DNA of 64,000 nt, from assembly GCA_009837395.1 (NCBI GenBank), contig VXTP01000015.1, positions 62,001 through 126,000 on the forward strand, given 5' to 3'. Below, piece after piece: positions 17,664-27,137 of the stretch. Source of the DNA: Gemmatimonadota bacterium (GTDB lineage: Bacteria; JAAXHH01). Below the pieces are notes generated by a model that did not search any database, had not been told where the DNA came from, and saw only the letters and a list, made by a program, of their open reading frames with translations. The first letter of the stretch is position 1; every line of letters starts with the position of its first letter. Made by a program: the position numbers and the translations under genes.

Positions 17664-20600
17664 CAGTTCCCCTTTGTCCGCCATCTCCGAAAACCGGCCC
17701 CGATTCAGTCCTGAAGAGGCCGGCGAACTCGCCCGTTCCCTGTATGGCGTTAACGGCACGTTGCACGCGTTGCCGAGCGAGCGCGATCAAAACTTCCGAG
17801 TGACAGCCGGCAACGGCGAGGCGTTCGTCCTCAAGATCTCCGGCGCGGGCGAGCGGCGCGCCATACTCGACCTCCAGCACGCCGCCCTGGAACACCTGTC
17901 CGCGCAGTACAAAGAAGCCGCCTGGCCCCGGGTTTGCCGCACGAGGGACGGCGAGGCCATCACCCGGGTCGATGGACGCGATGGACTACGTCACCTGGTC
18001 CGGATGCTGACCTACGTCGACGGACGGCCCCTTTGCGACGTCAAGCCGCACAGTCCCGGCCTGCTGAATCACCTCGGCGCCTTCCTCGGACAGCTGACCC
18101 GCGCATTCGCCGGTTTCTCCCACAGGGAAAAGCAGCCGGACCTCATCTGGAACATGGACAACGGACCGGACATCGTGCGCCGGTACGCCGGTCTGATCCC
18201 CGATGCAGGGCGGCGCGACCTGGTCATGGGTTTCTGCGAAGCGTACGAACAGGCCGTCGGGCCCTGGCTCGACACCCTTCCGCGCCAGTTCATCCATAAC
18301 GACGCCAACGACCAGAATGTCCTGGTCCGCCGGGCCAGCCGGGCCAGCCGGACCAGCCGGGTCAGCCAGGCCCACCCCGAAGACCCGGCTCCGAGCGAAC
18401 TGGAAGTGGCCGGCCTGATCGACTTCGGCGACATGGTTCATTCCTGCGCGCTCTTCGAACCGGCCGTCGCCGCCGCCTATGTCATGCTCGGCAAGTCAGA
18501 CCCCCTCGCGGCGGCCGCCCACGTCGCGGCCGGATACCATGCCGAGCACCCGTTGACGGAACTGGAACTGAAGCTGTTGTACCACTGCGCCGTGATGCGG
18601 CTCTGCATGAGCGTGGCCATCTCGGCCCACCAGCAGGTCGCCGAACCGGAGAACGCCTACCTGTCCGTCAGCGAGAAGCACGCCTGGGACCTCCTCGAAA
18701 AACTCGAGGACGTCCCCCCATCCTTCGCGGAATACCTGTTCCGGGACGCCTGCGGACTGCCGCCCTGTCCGCAGACCCCGGGCATCGAAGCGTACCTTTC
18801 ATCGAAGCGCGGCGCCTTCGCACCGGTCATGGGTCCCGATGTGGACCTCTCCACCGCCCTGGTATTCGATCTCAGCGTGAGCAGCGCTGACCGGGCCCTG
18901 CTAGGAGGTTCCATCGGCGTGGACGACCTTGCCAGGGAGGTTTTCCGGCGCATGGAGGAAACCGGGGCCGAGGCGGGGATCGGCCGGTACGACGAGGCAC
19001 GGCAGGTCTACACCGCCGGGCAGTTCGGCCTGGACTCCGATGAAATGCCGGAACGCCGGACCATCCACCTGGGCATGGATGTCTTCCTGCCCGCCGGATC
19101 GCCGGTCTTCGCGCCGATGGAGGGAAAGGTCCACAGCTTCAGGAACAACACGCAGCCGCTGGACTACGGCCCCTGCATCATACTGGAACATGCTGCGGAA
19201 GCACCGGAAGGCACGGCCGGTTCGGAAGGCACGGCCGGTTCGGAAGGTCCGGCCGGTTCGGCCCCGGCGTTCTATACGCTGTACGGGCATCTGAGCGTCG
19301 AGTCGCTCAACGGGCTTTTCGAGGGCAAGCGGATCGAAAAAGGGGAACAATTCGCAACGCTCGGCGACACTTCGGTAAACGGCGGGTGGCCGCCCCACCT
19401 CCATTTTCAGGTCGTCACCGACATGCTGGGCAAGAAGGGTGATTTCCCCGGCGTGGGCGGACCGGGCCAGCGGAACGTCTGGCGCAGCCTGTCCCCGGAC
19501 CCGAACGCCATACTCGGCGTGCCCGCCGGAGCGTTCCCGCCGGACCAGCGGACGGGGCGGGAGGTCCTGTCGTCCCGCCGCGAGCACATCGGCAGGTCCT
19601 TGAGCGTCTCCTACCGGCGTCCCCTGAAGATCGTCCGGGGCCACATGCAGTACCTGTACGACGAGGAGGGCCGCGCTTTCCTCGACGCCGTGAACAACGT
19701 GCCCCACGTGGGACACAGCCATCCCCGGGTGGTCGCCGCGAGCCACCGGCAGATGGCGGTGCTGAACACCAATACCCGCTACCTGCACGACAACCTCGTG
19801 GACTACGCCGAACGCCTCTGCGCGAAGCTGCCCGAACCGCTCCGCGTGTGTTTCTTCGTGAATTCCGGGAGCGAGGCCAATGACCTTGCCCTCCGCCTGG
19901 CGCGGACCTGGTCTGGACAGAGGGACCTGCTCATCCTCGACGGCGCCTACCACGGCAACCTGACGTCCCTGGTCGACATCAGCCCGTACAAGTTCGACGG
20001 TCCGGGCGGCGAAGGCGCGCCGCCCCATGTCCACAAGGTGCCGCTGCCCGACCCCTACCGCGGGCCGTACAAGGGCTATTCGCTGGAAACAGGCGCGCGG
20101 TATGCAGAGCACGTACGCGAACGGATCGATGCGCTCGCGGAACGGGACCGCGGCATCAGCGCGTTCATCGCCGAGTCCCTGCCCGGTTGCGGCGGGCAGA
20201 TCGTGCTGCCGGACGGCTATTTCAAAGAGGCATTTGGGCGGGTGCGCGCAGCGGGCGGGGTGTGCATCGCCGACGAGGTGCAGGTGGGATTCGGACGCGT
20301 GGGTTCGCACTTCTGGGGATTCGAGACCCAGGATGCGGTTCCGGACATCGTCACCCTGGGAAAACCGATCGGGAACGGCCACCCGTTGGGTGCGGTGGTT
20401 ACCACCCCCGAGATCGCGGGCGCTTTCGACAACGGCATGGAGTATTTCAACACCTTCGGCGGGAACCCGGTCTCCTGCGCCATCGGCCTGGCGGTGCTGG
20501 ATGTCATCGAGGAAGAAGGGCTACAGGCCAATGCCCTGGAGGTGGGCGGCTACCTGCTGGAAGGGCTTCGCGCCCTGGCGCCGGACCGCCCGATCATCGG

Positions 20601-20856
20601 CGACGTCCGCGGCATGGGGCTCTACGTGGGCGTGGAACTCGTGCTGGACCGCGACACGCTGGAACCGGGCGGCCACCAGGCCTCGTACGTGGCCAACCGG
20701 ATGCGGGATCACGGGGTGCTGATCAGTACCGACGGCCCCCTGCACAACGTCCTGAAGATCAAGCCTCCCCTGGTCTTCACCCGCGAAAACGCCGACTATC
20801 TCCTGCACTGCCTCGGCAAGGTGCTGGAGGAGGACTACCTGCGGTTCCCGCTCTAG
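17653..20856 (+). CDS. APH-type kinase / M23 peptidase-like / class III aminotransferase fusion
   Basis: 1067 residues from ATG 17653, overlapping the preceding stop by 11 bp; an ATG at 17593 would add 20 unlikely residues. Residues 1-330 are an aminoglycoside-phosphotransferase-like kinase (His215-Asn-Asp217...Asn for HxDxxxxN, then LIDFGD). Residues about 440-620 are an M23/LytM domain with zinc ligands HLGMD (His472, Asp476) and HLH (His582, His584). Residues about 640-1067 are a class III aminotransferase with PLP Lys904 in TLGKPIG. No signal peptide is seen, so it is cytosolic. Related separate enzymes are hydroxylysine kinase and 5-phosphohydroxylysine or phosphoethanolamine phospho-lyase. 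The antiquitin-like ALDH nearby favours hydroxylysine. The role of the M23 domain is unknown. Confidence 0.9.
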   Translation: MPGSSSPLSAISENRPRFSPEEAGELARSLYGVNGTLHALPSERDQNFRVTAGNGEAFVLKISGAGERRAILDLQHAALEHLSAQYKEAAWPRVCRTRDGEAITRVDGRDGLRHLVRMLTYVDGRPLCDVKPHSPGLLNHLGAFLGQLTRAFAGFSHREKQPDLIWNMDNGPDIVRRYAGLIPDAGRRDLVMGFCEAYEQAVGPWLDTLPRQFIHNDANDQNVLVRRASRASRTSRVSQAHPEDPAPSELEVAGLIDFGDMVHSCALFEPAVAAAYVMLGKSDPLAAAAHVAAGYHAEHPLTELELKLLYHCAVMRLCMSVAISAHQQVAEPENAYLSVSEKHAWDLLEKLEDVPPSFAEYLFRDACGLPPCPQTPGIEAYLSSKRGAFAPVMGPDVDLSTALVFDLSVSSADRALLGGSIGVDDLAREVFRRMEETGAEAGIGRYDEARQVYTAGQFGLDSDEMPERRTIHLGMDVFLPAGSPVFAPMEGKVHSFRNNTQPLDYGPCIILEHAAEAPEGTAGSEGTAGSEGPAGSAPAFYTLYGHLSVESLNGLFEGKRIEKGEQFATLGDTSVNGGWPPHLHFQVVTDMLGKKGDFPGVGGPGQRNVWRSLSPDPNAILGVPAGAFPPDQRTGREVLSSRREHIGRSLSVSYRRPLKIVRGHMQYLYDEEGRAFLDAVNNVPHVGHSHPRVVAASHRQMAVLNTNTRYLHDNLVDYAERLCAKLPEPLRVCFFVNSGSEANDLALRLARTWSGQRDLLILDGAYHGNLTSLVDISPYKFDGPGGEGAPPHVHKVPLPDPYRGPYKGYSLETGARYAEHVRERIDALAERDRGISAFIAESLPGCGGQIVLPDGYFKEAFGRVRAAGGVCIADEVQVGFGRVGSHFWGFETQDAVPDIVTLGKPIGNGHPLGAVVTTPEIAGAFDNGMEYFNTFGGNPVSCAIGLAVLDVIEEEGLQANALEVGGYLLEGLRALAPDRPIIGDVRGMGLYVGVELVLDRDTLEPGGHQASYVANRMRDHGVLISTDGPLHNVLKIKPPLVFTRENADYLLHCLGKVLEEDYLRFPL
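18331..18372 (+). repeat. 9-bp minisatellite, family member C
   Basis: Units cgggccagc, cgggccagc, cggaccagc, cgggtcagc plus a partial copy, in the kinase domain between the HNDANDQN motif and the DFG motif. The same core is read in another frame here (Arg-Ala-Ser) than in the Gly-Gln-Pro copies elsewhere. Confidence 0.8.
19206..19259 (+). repeat. 18-bp minisatellite, three units
   Basis: Three units of ggaaggcacggccggttc, the third with one change, encode a Gly/Ser/Ala-rich insert within the M23 domain just before FYTLYGHL. Confidence 0.8.
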
Positions 20857-21722
20857 AGCATCACGCCCCCCACCAGATTGTTCCCCACGTAGACGCCGCG
20901 GTAGAGCGTCTGGCGCAGGGGCGGCATGGAGGCGAGCAGCTCCGGATGGGGATCCCAGTTGTGCCACCTGGAGCCGACGGAGTTGTAGCAGCTGAAAATG
21001 GCGACGCGCGGATACTTCTCGCTGACCCACGGCCTTCCGCTGTGCGTCAGGGCCTCGGTGAAGAACATCAGCGATCCAGCCGGACAGGTATATGTATCCC
21101 AGATCGGCGAGTCCGGCGACTGGATGGAGGACGGCGTGGGAAAGACGGACTTGTGGCTGCCGGTTACCAGAAGCGTGCCGTTCCCCTCCTCCACCGGGTT
21201 CAACTCCCAGACCACCCGGGTCAGCGCGGAGTTGGCCTTCCCGGGAATGCAGCGGTAGAGATGGGAGTCGCCGGGGAGCCGCAGCATGCCGTTCCCGTTG
21301 TGGGGCCCGAACTCGCCGTCGCCGGCTTCCCGGTAGAACAGAGTGGCCGATTCCTGCCTGAAACCGTAGCAGATCTGGTTGGACAGGCCGGGATAGGCCA
21401 GGAATTCGTTCATGAACCCCACCACCATCGGATGGTCCGTCAGGCTCTGCAGCGGACCGCCGATCGCCGACCGCTCCCGTTCGGGTATGGATTCCGGATC
21501 GTGGTGCAGTTGCAGGCCGAACGCCCGCATCTCTGCGCATTCGGCTTCGGAGAGCACGCCGGGGATCAAGAGCCAGCCGTCCTTGTCGAACAGGTACTTC
21601 TGTTCGTCTGTCGGCGGGACCACGTCCAGGCCGTCGGCGTTTACCCTGGTCAGATCGGCCTGGGTTTCATCCAGGCGCGCGCCCAGGTTCTTGTCGATGA
21701 TAAACGCTCCGTTGGATGACAT
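20853..21722 (-). CDS. Phytanoyl-CoA dioxygenase-like protein with HxG iron motif
   Basis: 289 residues with a strong gggagg 8 nt before the ATG. The PhyH fold is recognisable (FDKDGWLLIPGVLS, TLLVTGSHK, AGSLMFFTEALTHSG). The first iron ligand is His141 in FGPHNGNG and the distal one His227; the acidic ligand expected two residues after His141 is Gly143. In Fe/2-oxoglutarate halogenases (SyrB2 HxA; WelO5 and BesD HxG) this substitution opens a site for chloride, so halogenation is a hypothesis. A subgroup with another metal arrangement, or an inactive protein, are alternatives. It is last in a minus-strand run starting at 31009, and its stop shares the CTAG of the convergent fusion gene. Confidence 0.83.
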   Translation of the reverse strand: MSSNGAFIIDKNLGARLDETQADLTRVNADGLDVVPPTDEQKYLFDKDGWLLIPGVLSEAECAEMRAFGLQLHHDPESIPERERSAIGGPLQSLTDHPMVVGFMNEFLAYPGLSNQICYGFRQESATLFYREAGDGEFGPHNGNGMLRLPGDSHLYRCIPGKANSALTRVVWELNPVEEGNGTLLVTGSHKSVFPTPSSIQSPDSPIWDTYTCPAGSLMFFTEALTHSGRPWVSEKYPRVAIFSCYNSVGSRWHNWDPHPELLASMPPLRQTLYRGVYVGNNLVGGVML

Positions 21723-21813
21723 GGGTGTACCTCCCTGTGGTCATGCTCCGTTTTTGTGGTCGTGCTAAGGTCCTGTGATCGTTCGCCGGTCCTGTGGTCG
21801 AATTCACGCGCGG

Positions 21814-23352
21814 TCATTCGCCGTCCGTACCGCCGGTGTCGAACTCGATCCCCTGGGCCAGCGGGAGATCCGTGGACCAGTTGACGGTATTGGTCTGGCG
21901 GCGCATGTAGGCTTTCCAGGCGTCCGAGCCCGATTCCCGGCCGCCGCCCGTTTCCTTCTCGCCCCCGAATGCTCCGCCGATTTCGGCGCCCGACGTGCCG
22001 ATGTTCACGTTCGCGATGCCGCAGTCCGATCCCGTCGCGGAGAGAAAGCGCTCCGCCTCGCGCAGGCTGTCGGTGAAGATGGCGCTGGAAAGACCCTGGG
22101 GCACGTCGTTATGGAGGCCAATGGCCTCGTCCAGAGTTTCATACTCCAGGATATACAGGATCGGCGCGAAGGTCTCCCGTTTCACGATGTCCGACTGGGC
22201 GGGCATGCGGATGATGGTCGGTTCGACAAAGTGCGGTCCCAGGTCCGGACGGTGTTTCCCCCCGGTGACCACCTCGCCGCCCTCGGCCTTCGCCTGCTCT
22301 ATGGCCTGCATCATGTCGTCCACTGCGTCGGCCGTGACCAGCGGTCCCATGAGCGTACCGTCGTCGATAGGGTCTCCCATGGGCACCTGCGCGTAGGCGC
22401 GGGCCAATCGATCGATCAGCGTCTTCGTCAAGCTCCTGTGCCCGATGATGCGGCGCGTCGAGGTGCACCGCTGTCCCGCCGTCCCCACGGCGCCGAACAC
22501 GATGCCGGGCACGGCCAGCTCGAGGTCGGCGTTTTCGGTGACGACGATCGCGTTGTTGCCGCCCAGTTCCAGTATGCTGCGGCCGAACCGGGAAGCGACC
22601 CGTGAGGCCACGGTCCTGCCCGTCGCGGTCGAACCCGTGAAGGATACGAGCGGTATGCGTTCGTCATCGAGGATGAGATTGCCCACGTCGCTGCCGCGGC
22701 CGATGGCCAGGTTGAACACGCCGTCCACGCCATGGTCGGCCATGACCCGGTTGCACAGGTGTTGCGTGGCCACGGCCGTCAGCGGCGTCTGCCCGCTCGG
22801 TTTCCATACGGTGACGTCGCCGCATACCGAAGCCAGGGAAGCGTTCCACGACCAGACGGCCACGGGGAAATTGAAGGCGGTGATGATGCCGATCACGCCC
22901 AGGGGGTGCCACTGCTCGCTCATGCGGTGACTCGGTCGTTCGCTCGCGATGGTCAGGCCATACAACTGGCGCGAAAGGCCCACGGTGAAATCACAGATGT
23001 CGATCATCTCCTGGACTTCGCCCATGCCCTCCACGCGGATCTTGCCCATCTCCAGGGAGACGAGTTCGCCCAGCGGTTCCTTGTACTCCCGCAGGATGTT
23101 GCCCAGGTCCCTTACCATGTCCCCCCGCTTCGGCGCGGGCAGCGTTCGCCAGGTATCGAAGGTGGCGCGGGCGTGTTCGATCACCCGGTCATAGACCTCG
23201 GGCGTCGCCTGCCGCACGCCCGCGATCGGATCGCCGGTCGTGGGGTTGTACGACGTCAGGATGGGTCCCTCCCCGTGTATCCAGCCGTCCATCCCCGTAC
23301 AGGCTCCGGCGTTCAAAGCCTCGATATTCAGTTTCTCAAGCAGTGCCCTCAT
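21814..23352 (-). CDS. Aldehyde dehydrogenase, antiquitin (ALDH7) type
   Basis: 512 residues from ATG 23352; the frame runs on upstream but that part is antisense-like and lacks similarity. Catalytic Cys296 lies in GQRCTSTRR and the general-base Glu in LELGGNN. The C-terminal signature NIGTSGAEIGGAFGGEK with GGGRESGSDAWKAYMRR is characteristic of ALDH7A1/AmaB, which oxidises alpha-aminoadipate semialdehyde (piperideine-6-carboxylate) to alpha-aminoadipate with NAD. That semialdehyde is the product of 5-phosphohydroxylysine phospho-lyase, the predicted activity of the fusion protein at 17653. The gene lies 91 bp before the HxG dioxygenase in the same direction. ALDH class is secure; substrate is inferred from subfamily and context. 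Confidence 0.92.
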   Translation of the reverse strand: MRALLEKLNIEALNAGACTGMDGWIHGEGPILTSYNPTTGDPIAGVRQATPEVYDRVIEHARATFDTWRTLPAPKRGDMVRDLGNILREYKEPLGELVSLEMGKIRVEGMGEVQEMIDICDFTVGLSRQLYGLTIASERPSHRMSEQWHPLGVIGIITAFNFPVAVWSWNASLASVCGDVTVWKPSGQTPLTAVATQHLCNRVMADHGVDGVFNLAIGRGSDVGNLILDDERIPLVSFTGSTATGRTVASRVASRFGRSILELGGNNAIVVTENADLELAVPGIVFGAVGTAGQRCTSTRRIIGHRSLTKTLIDRLARAYAQVPMGDPIDDGTLMGPLVTADAVDDMMQAIEQAKAEGGEVVTGGKHRPDLGPHFVEPTIIRMPAQSDIVKRETFAPILYILEYETLDEAIGLHNDVPQGLSSAIFTDSLREAERFLSATGSDCGIANVNIGTSGAEIGGAFGGEKETGGGRESGSDAWKAYMRRQTNTVNWSTDLPLAQGIEFDTGGTDGE

Positions 23353-23407
23353 CTTCGATGCTCCAGTTTGATCTGTGTTAGAAGAAATCCTCGGCGTCGC
23401 GCCTGGC

Positions 23408-24271
23408 TCACACGAAATCCTCGGCGTCCCGGTCCAGCCGCCTGATCTTCCCCATGTACGCCGTGACGCGCCGGTCGGTTTCGTGAGGATAGTCGAAATC
23501 CAACCCGTCGGCGACGGTGACGGCAAGACGCCGGAACAGCCGGGTCGCATTGAACAGGGCATCCCAGTTCTGATCCAGGTCCGCTCCCGAATACGTGGAT
23601 TCGATTTCCGCCCATGTCCCGGGGTCCAGGTAACGCTTGAACCAGCGGCCGTGTTTGTTGGTCGTAACCGACCAGTTGTATTTCATGCCGATGTGCCATT
23701 CGATGACTTTTTCAAGAAAAGGGGAATGGACCTTTCTGTTCATGTGCTTTGCCCAGTAGAGTTCATCGCGCCACAGGGCCTTGGCCACGTAGATGATGTC
23801 CCACCAGAAATCGGCCACCAGTTCGTCGTATTCGTCCTTCGAAGGTCTTTGAACGTGATAGGCGCTGTGATAGGGCAGTATGGGGTCATGTACGATACGG
23901 TCCTTGTCCAGCAGCACCCGGTAAGGTTCGGGCTCTCCGTTGAGGTCGTGCATGGATTCGGCGTCCGCAACGCCCCAGTCGATCCGTACGCCATCGTCAT
24001 AGATCACCATGCGTCCCACCACACTGCCGTCATCAAACAAGGTTGGCATGGGCGGCGAGCGCGTCATCACGGATCCGAACGCTTCCAGCCAGTTATCGTC
24101 CCGTTTGTAGGGTTCCAGGTCCCTGACGTACACGATCACGTCGTAATCCGACAACAGGTCGACCGTGTCGTTTCCATCGACCCGGCCACTCGACAGGACC
24201 AGTCCTCTGATCTGATCGTCCGCTTCCGCCCAGCGTTGTATCTCATCGAAGACTTCCGACGCCTTGCGCAT
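23408..24271 (-). CDS. ANT(6)/streptomycin adenylyltransferase-like nucleotidyltransferase
   Basis: 287 residues from ATG 24271, with ggag 7 nt upstream. The N-terminus has the nucleotidyltransferase pattern: SSGRV near residue 28, then SDYDVIVYV with the metal-binding Asp pair near residues 42-44 and IDWGV near residue 98. The helical C-terminus (YWAKHMNRKV, WHIGMKYNWS, RLFRRLAVTVAD) matches the aminoglycoside 6-adenylyltransferase family, whose known members transfer AMP to streptomycin. Chromosomal relatives often have unknown substrates, so resistance should not be assumed. Neighbours are an FG-GAP protein (68 bp gap) and the antiquitin-type ALDH (55 bp gap), both in the same direction. 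Confidence 0.8.
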   Translation of the reverse strand: MRKASEVFDEIQRWAEADDQIRGLVLSSGRVDGNDTVDLLSDYDVIVYVRDLEPYKRDDNWLEAFGSVMTRSPPMPTLFDDGSVVGRMVIYDDGVRIDWGVADAESMHDLNGEPEPYRVLLDKDRIVHDPILPYHSAYHVQRPSKDEYDELVADFWWDIIYVAKALWRDELYWAKHMNRKVHSPFLEKVIEWHIGMKYNWSVTTNKHGRWFKRYLDPGTWAEIESTYSGADLDQNWDALFNATRLFRRLAVTVADGLDFDYPHETDRRVTAYMGKIRRLDRDAEDFV

Positions 24272-24339
24272 ACCTGTGCTCCGTTGATCCATCCGCCGAC
24301 CCGCGGTCCCCCTTGTCGAAGGACGAGGCGGCCGGTCCT

Positions 24340-27090
24340 TCAACCCGTTTCCAGCCGCACTTTCGAGACCCTCGGGGTGCTTCCCCCGTTTTTCGCGCCC
24401 AGCGCGAGCCGGTACTGTACCCACGGTCCCGCGCCCTTGTCCCGTACCGGCTGGGGTGTTTCGTACCAGGTGCCCGCTCCCCCGGCGCCATGCCAGGCCG
24501 ATCGTGCCAGCGCCTCCTCCGAGTCCGCCCACCGGACCTGGGCGTGCACCCAGGTGCCCGGGCCGCGTTCCGCTTCCCAGTCTATGGCGGTCACGGCCTG
24601 CCCATGGGGTATCTCGTGGGGCGCCGAGACATAGTATTCTTCCGGACCCGCGTCCAGGATGTTTCCCGTCTGCACGGCGGTCATGCCGTGGGGGCCTGTC
24701 GTGGGCAGCCGGGTGACCCTCCTGGCGTCGAACCCGTCGGGACCGTTCCACCAGACGGCGGAATGGCCGACGTGGTCGCCCTCGACCTTGTGATAGGCGA
24801 TGGCGAGGTCGACGCGGCCGTCTCCGTCGAAATCCGCCGCCACGCAGCCCGAGGCGGAATGGGTGAACAGCCGGGTGCGGTCGTCGGCCGAGAATCCCCG
24901 GCCGGCACGATTCCAGTAGATGTAGGAATCGATGTCCCGCACGCGGTTGTCGTGGTAGGAGCAGACGAAGAGATCGAGCAGGCCATTCCCGTTGAAGTCC
25001 ATGATGGACATGGCGTTCACCGCGTTGGACGGCAGGAGGGTGCGGCGGTCCTCGCGTAGCCCGTCGGGACCGTTCCAGTAGATGTGCACGAAAGAGTCGT
25101 GGGGCGCTCCCATCGACGGCTCGTGTCCGCCGATGACCAGGTCGGGATACCCGTTCCCGCTGAGGTCCGCCGCCCGGGCGCAGGCGCCGTGCCACACGGA
25201 AAGCGCCTGGCACCGGTCCATGCTGAAGCCTTCCGGTCCGCCCCAAAGGATGAAACTGTAGTCGTCGGCGATCTGCGGCACGACCAGGTCGAGCCAGCCG
25301 TCGCCGTCCAGGTCGACGAGGAAGATCCAGCGCGGATCCTTGTACACGACGCCCTCGTATTCGAGCCGGATGCGCTCCGTTCGGCCGGAGTCGAAGCCGT
25401 CTTGTCCGCCGTAGAAGATGACGATATCCGGATTATCGAATCCGCAGAAGACGAGGTCCAGGTATCCGTCCCGATCCAGGTCCGCGCAGCAGACCCCGTG
25501 GGCCCGCACGGTCGGCAGGCGCACGTCCGGTTCGGTCCCGAAACGCCCTTCCTCGTTGTAGTACACGTAGGACCCCGGATCATGGCGGACCGAGTTCTCG
25601 GAGGCGTTGGCCAGGATCAGGTCGGGCAGCCCGTCGTCGTTCAGGTCGCATCGGAGCGCTTCCACCGCGCCCCACCCCGGCACTTCCTGGCGGCGTTCCG
25701 CCTTGAATCCGTCGGGACCGCCGTGATAGATGAAGACGGGGAGGTCGCCCTTCAGGTTCCGGCTGAACTGGTTGATGAAAACGGCCTGCGGAAGAGGATC
25801 GTCCGAGGAGCGGGCGATCAGCACCCGCCGGGCGTCATGGGTCTCGAGGACGCGCGACGGAGACAGCCCGTCCCGGCCCCAGCAGTACGCCAGGGATTCC
25901 GACGTATAGCTCTCCGGCGTATGGGTCTGGCAGATCACGATTTCGGACCGGCCGTCCCCGTCCAGGTCCCCGACGGCTGCATCGCAGGCGTAGCGGCTGG
26001 GGATCGCCGTGCGGTTTCGATTGCTGTACCCGCCTTCGTCCCCGTCGTGGTACAGCCACGAACATTCCTCCCCGCCGTGGCGGTCCCGGCAGGCCACGAC
26101 GAGGCCGCATCGACCGTCGCCGGCCAGGTCGCCCGCGGCGGCGGCGAAGGCGTTCCGGCAGGAAAGCCGGACCGGCGTCCCGGCCGCCCGTTCCCCTTCG
26201 AAGGGAACGAGATAGATCGCATCGGTCCGTGCGACGAATACATGAGGCGCACCCCGGATCCGGAGCACGGAGACCAGCGGTACGGCGGGATCGACCTCCT
26301 CGGGATAGCCATCGAGGTCCTGGTCCGCCTGGTCGGCCTGGTCCGCCTGGTCCGGTCTTCCGGGCAGATCCACATCGACGGGGACGTCCGAAGACCGCTC
26401 CGGCACGATTCCGTCCGGGCCGCCCCAGTACACCTGGACATTCCCCCGGGCGGTCCGGACGACCAGGTCGGCGTACCCGTCGCCGTCCAGATCGCAGGAC
26501 GCGGCCTGGTCCGCTTCGATGTCCAGGTCCCGGTAGCCGTTCGGTTCGAACCCCAGCGCCGTCTGGCGGAACAGCCGCAGCCCGCCGCCGGTTACGAAGG
26601 CCAGGTCCGGCCTGCCGTCGCCGTCGAAATCCCCCGCGGTCACCGAAGTGCAGCAGGGCGCGGGCAGGTACTGCACACGCCCTTCGCCGAGTCCGTCCGG
26701 GCCACCGTAGTACAGGAACGCGTTGAGATCCCGCCGGATGCCGTTGTAGAACATGCCGACCACCAGGTCGTCGAATCCATCCCCGTTCAGATCGGCGACG
26801 ACACCCGTTCTGGCCCCGTCGGACGGCAGGAACCGGGAAGTGGTCCGTCCGAGTACGTCATGATACAGGGTGACCGGGGGTTTTTCACCGTGGTTCTGGC
26901 TGTTGCAGAAGACGAGGTCGACGTGGCCGTCCCGGTCCAGGTCGAACTGGTGGATGCGTTGCAGCACCCCCGCCCGCGACACATAGAGATTCTGGCCGCC
27001 ATTGCCGAAGGCGCCGCGGCGGAAGGCCTCGAAACCCCGGGTTATCCATGGCGATGAGACGGAAGTGGAAGGAGGGGAGGGCATGGCCAT
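24340..27090 (-). CDS. FG-GAP/VCBS-repeat beta-propeller protein
   Basis: 916 residues made almost entirely of FG-GAP-type repeats. Calcium-binding loops such as DLDRDGHVDL, DLNGDGFDDL, DFDGDGRPDL and DLDGDGYADL recur about every 50-60 residues, with YGGPDG turns between them, predicting one or two beta-propellers that bind calcium. Unlike most family members I see no signal peptide at either candidate start (27090 or 27084), so its location is unclear; a missed upstream start is possible. There is no catalytic motif. The C-terminal 100 residues (WVHAQVRWADSEEA...) look like a separate beta-sandwich. It sits between the Bax1 nuclease gene and the nucleotidyltransferase gene in the same direction. 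Confidence 0.85.
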   Translation of the reverse strand: MAMPSPPSTSVSSPWITRGFEAFRRGAFGNGGQNLYVSRAGVLQRIHQFDLDRDGHVDLVFCNSQNHGEKPPVTLYHDVLGRTTSRFLPSDGARTGVVADLNGDGFDDLVVGMFYNGIRRDLNAFLYYGGPDGLGEGRVQYLPAPCCTSVTAGDFDGDGRPDLAFVTGGGLRLFRQTALGFEPNGYRDLDIEADQAASCDLDGDGYADLVVRTARGNVQVYWGGPDGIVPERSSDVPVDVDLPGRPDQADQADQADQDLDGYPEEVDPAVPLVSVLRIRGAPHVFVARTDAIYLVPFEGERAAGTPVRLSCRNAFAAAAGDLAGDGRCGLVVACRDRHGGEECSWLYHDGDEGGYSNRNRTAIPSRYACDAAVGDLDGDGRSEIVICQTHTPESYTSESLAYCWGRDGLSPSRVLETHDARRVLIARSSDDPLPQAVFINQFSRNLKGDLPVFIYHGGPDGFKAERRQEVPGWGAVEALRCDLNDDGLPDLILANASENSVRHDPGSYVYYNEEGRFGTEPDVRLPTVRAHGVCCADLDRDGYLDLVFCGFDNPDIVIFYGGQDGFDSGRTERIRLEYEGVVYKDPRWIFLVDLDGDGWLDLVVPQIADDYSFILWGGPEGFSMDRCQALSVWHGACARAADLSGNGYPDLVIGGHEPSMGAPHDSFVHIYWNGPDGLREDRRTLLPSNAVNAMSIMDFNGNGLLDLFVCSYHDNRVRDIDSYIYWNRAGRGFSADDRTRLFTHSASGCVAADFDGDGRVDLAIAYHKVEGDHVGHSAVWWNGPDGFDARRVTRLPTTGPHGMTAVQTGNILDAGPEEYYVSAPHEIPHGQAVTAIDWEAERGPGTWVHAQVRWADSEEALARSAWHGAGGAGTWYETPQPVRDKGAGPWVQYRLALGAKNGGSTPRVSKVRLETG
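26320..26355 (-). repeat. 9-bp minisatellite, family member D
   Basis: Four units; read along the gene they are gaccaggcg, gaccaggcc and variants, encoding an Asp-Gln-Ala repeat in a loop of the FG-GAP protein. Confidence 0.8.
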
Positions 27091-27137
27091 AACCTATGGC
27101 ATGGCGGACAGTCAAATCAACCCATTTATGCCGCTTC

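Noticed and set aside
23353-23562. N-terminal extension of the antiquitin-type ALDH
   Set aside because: It overlaps the coding end of the nucleotidyltransferase and has no similarity to ALDH; ATG 23352 gives the normal length.
24272-25246. N-terminal extension of the nucleotidyltransferase frame by 325 codons
   Set aside because: The extension is a shadow of the FG-GAP gene in another frame; the ATG at 24271 has a good ribosome site and begins the family domain.
25084-27057. Open frame of 657 codons on the plus strand
   Set aside because: Antisense to the FG-GAP gene; apparent repeats are the complement of the calcium-loop codons.
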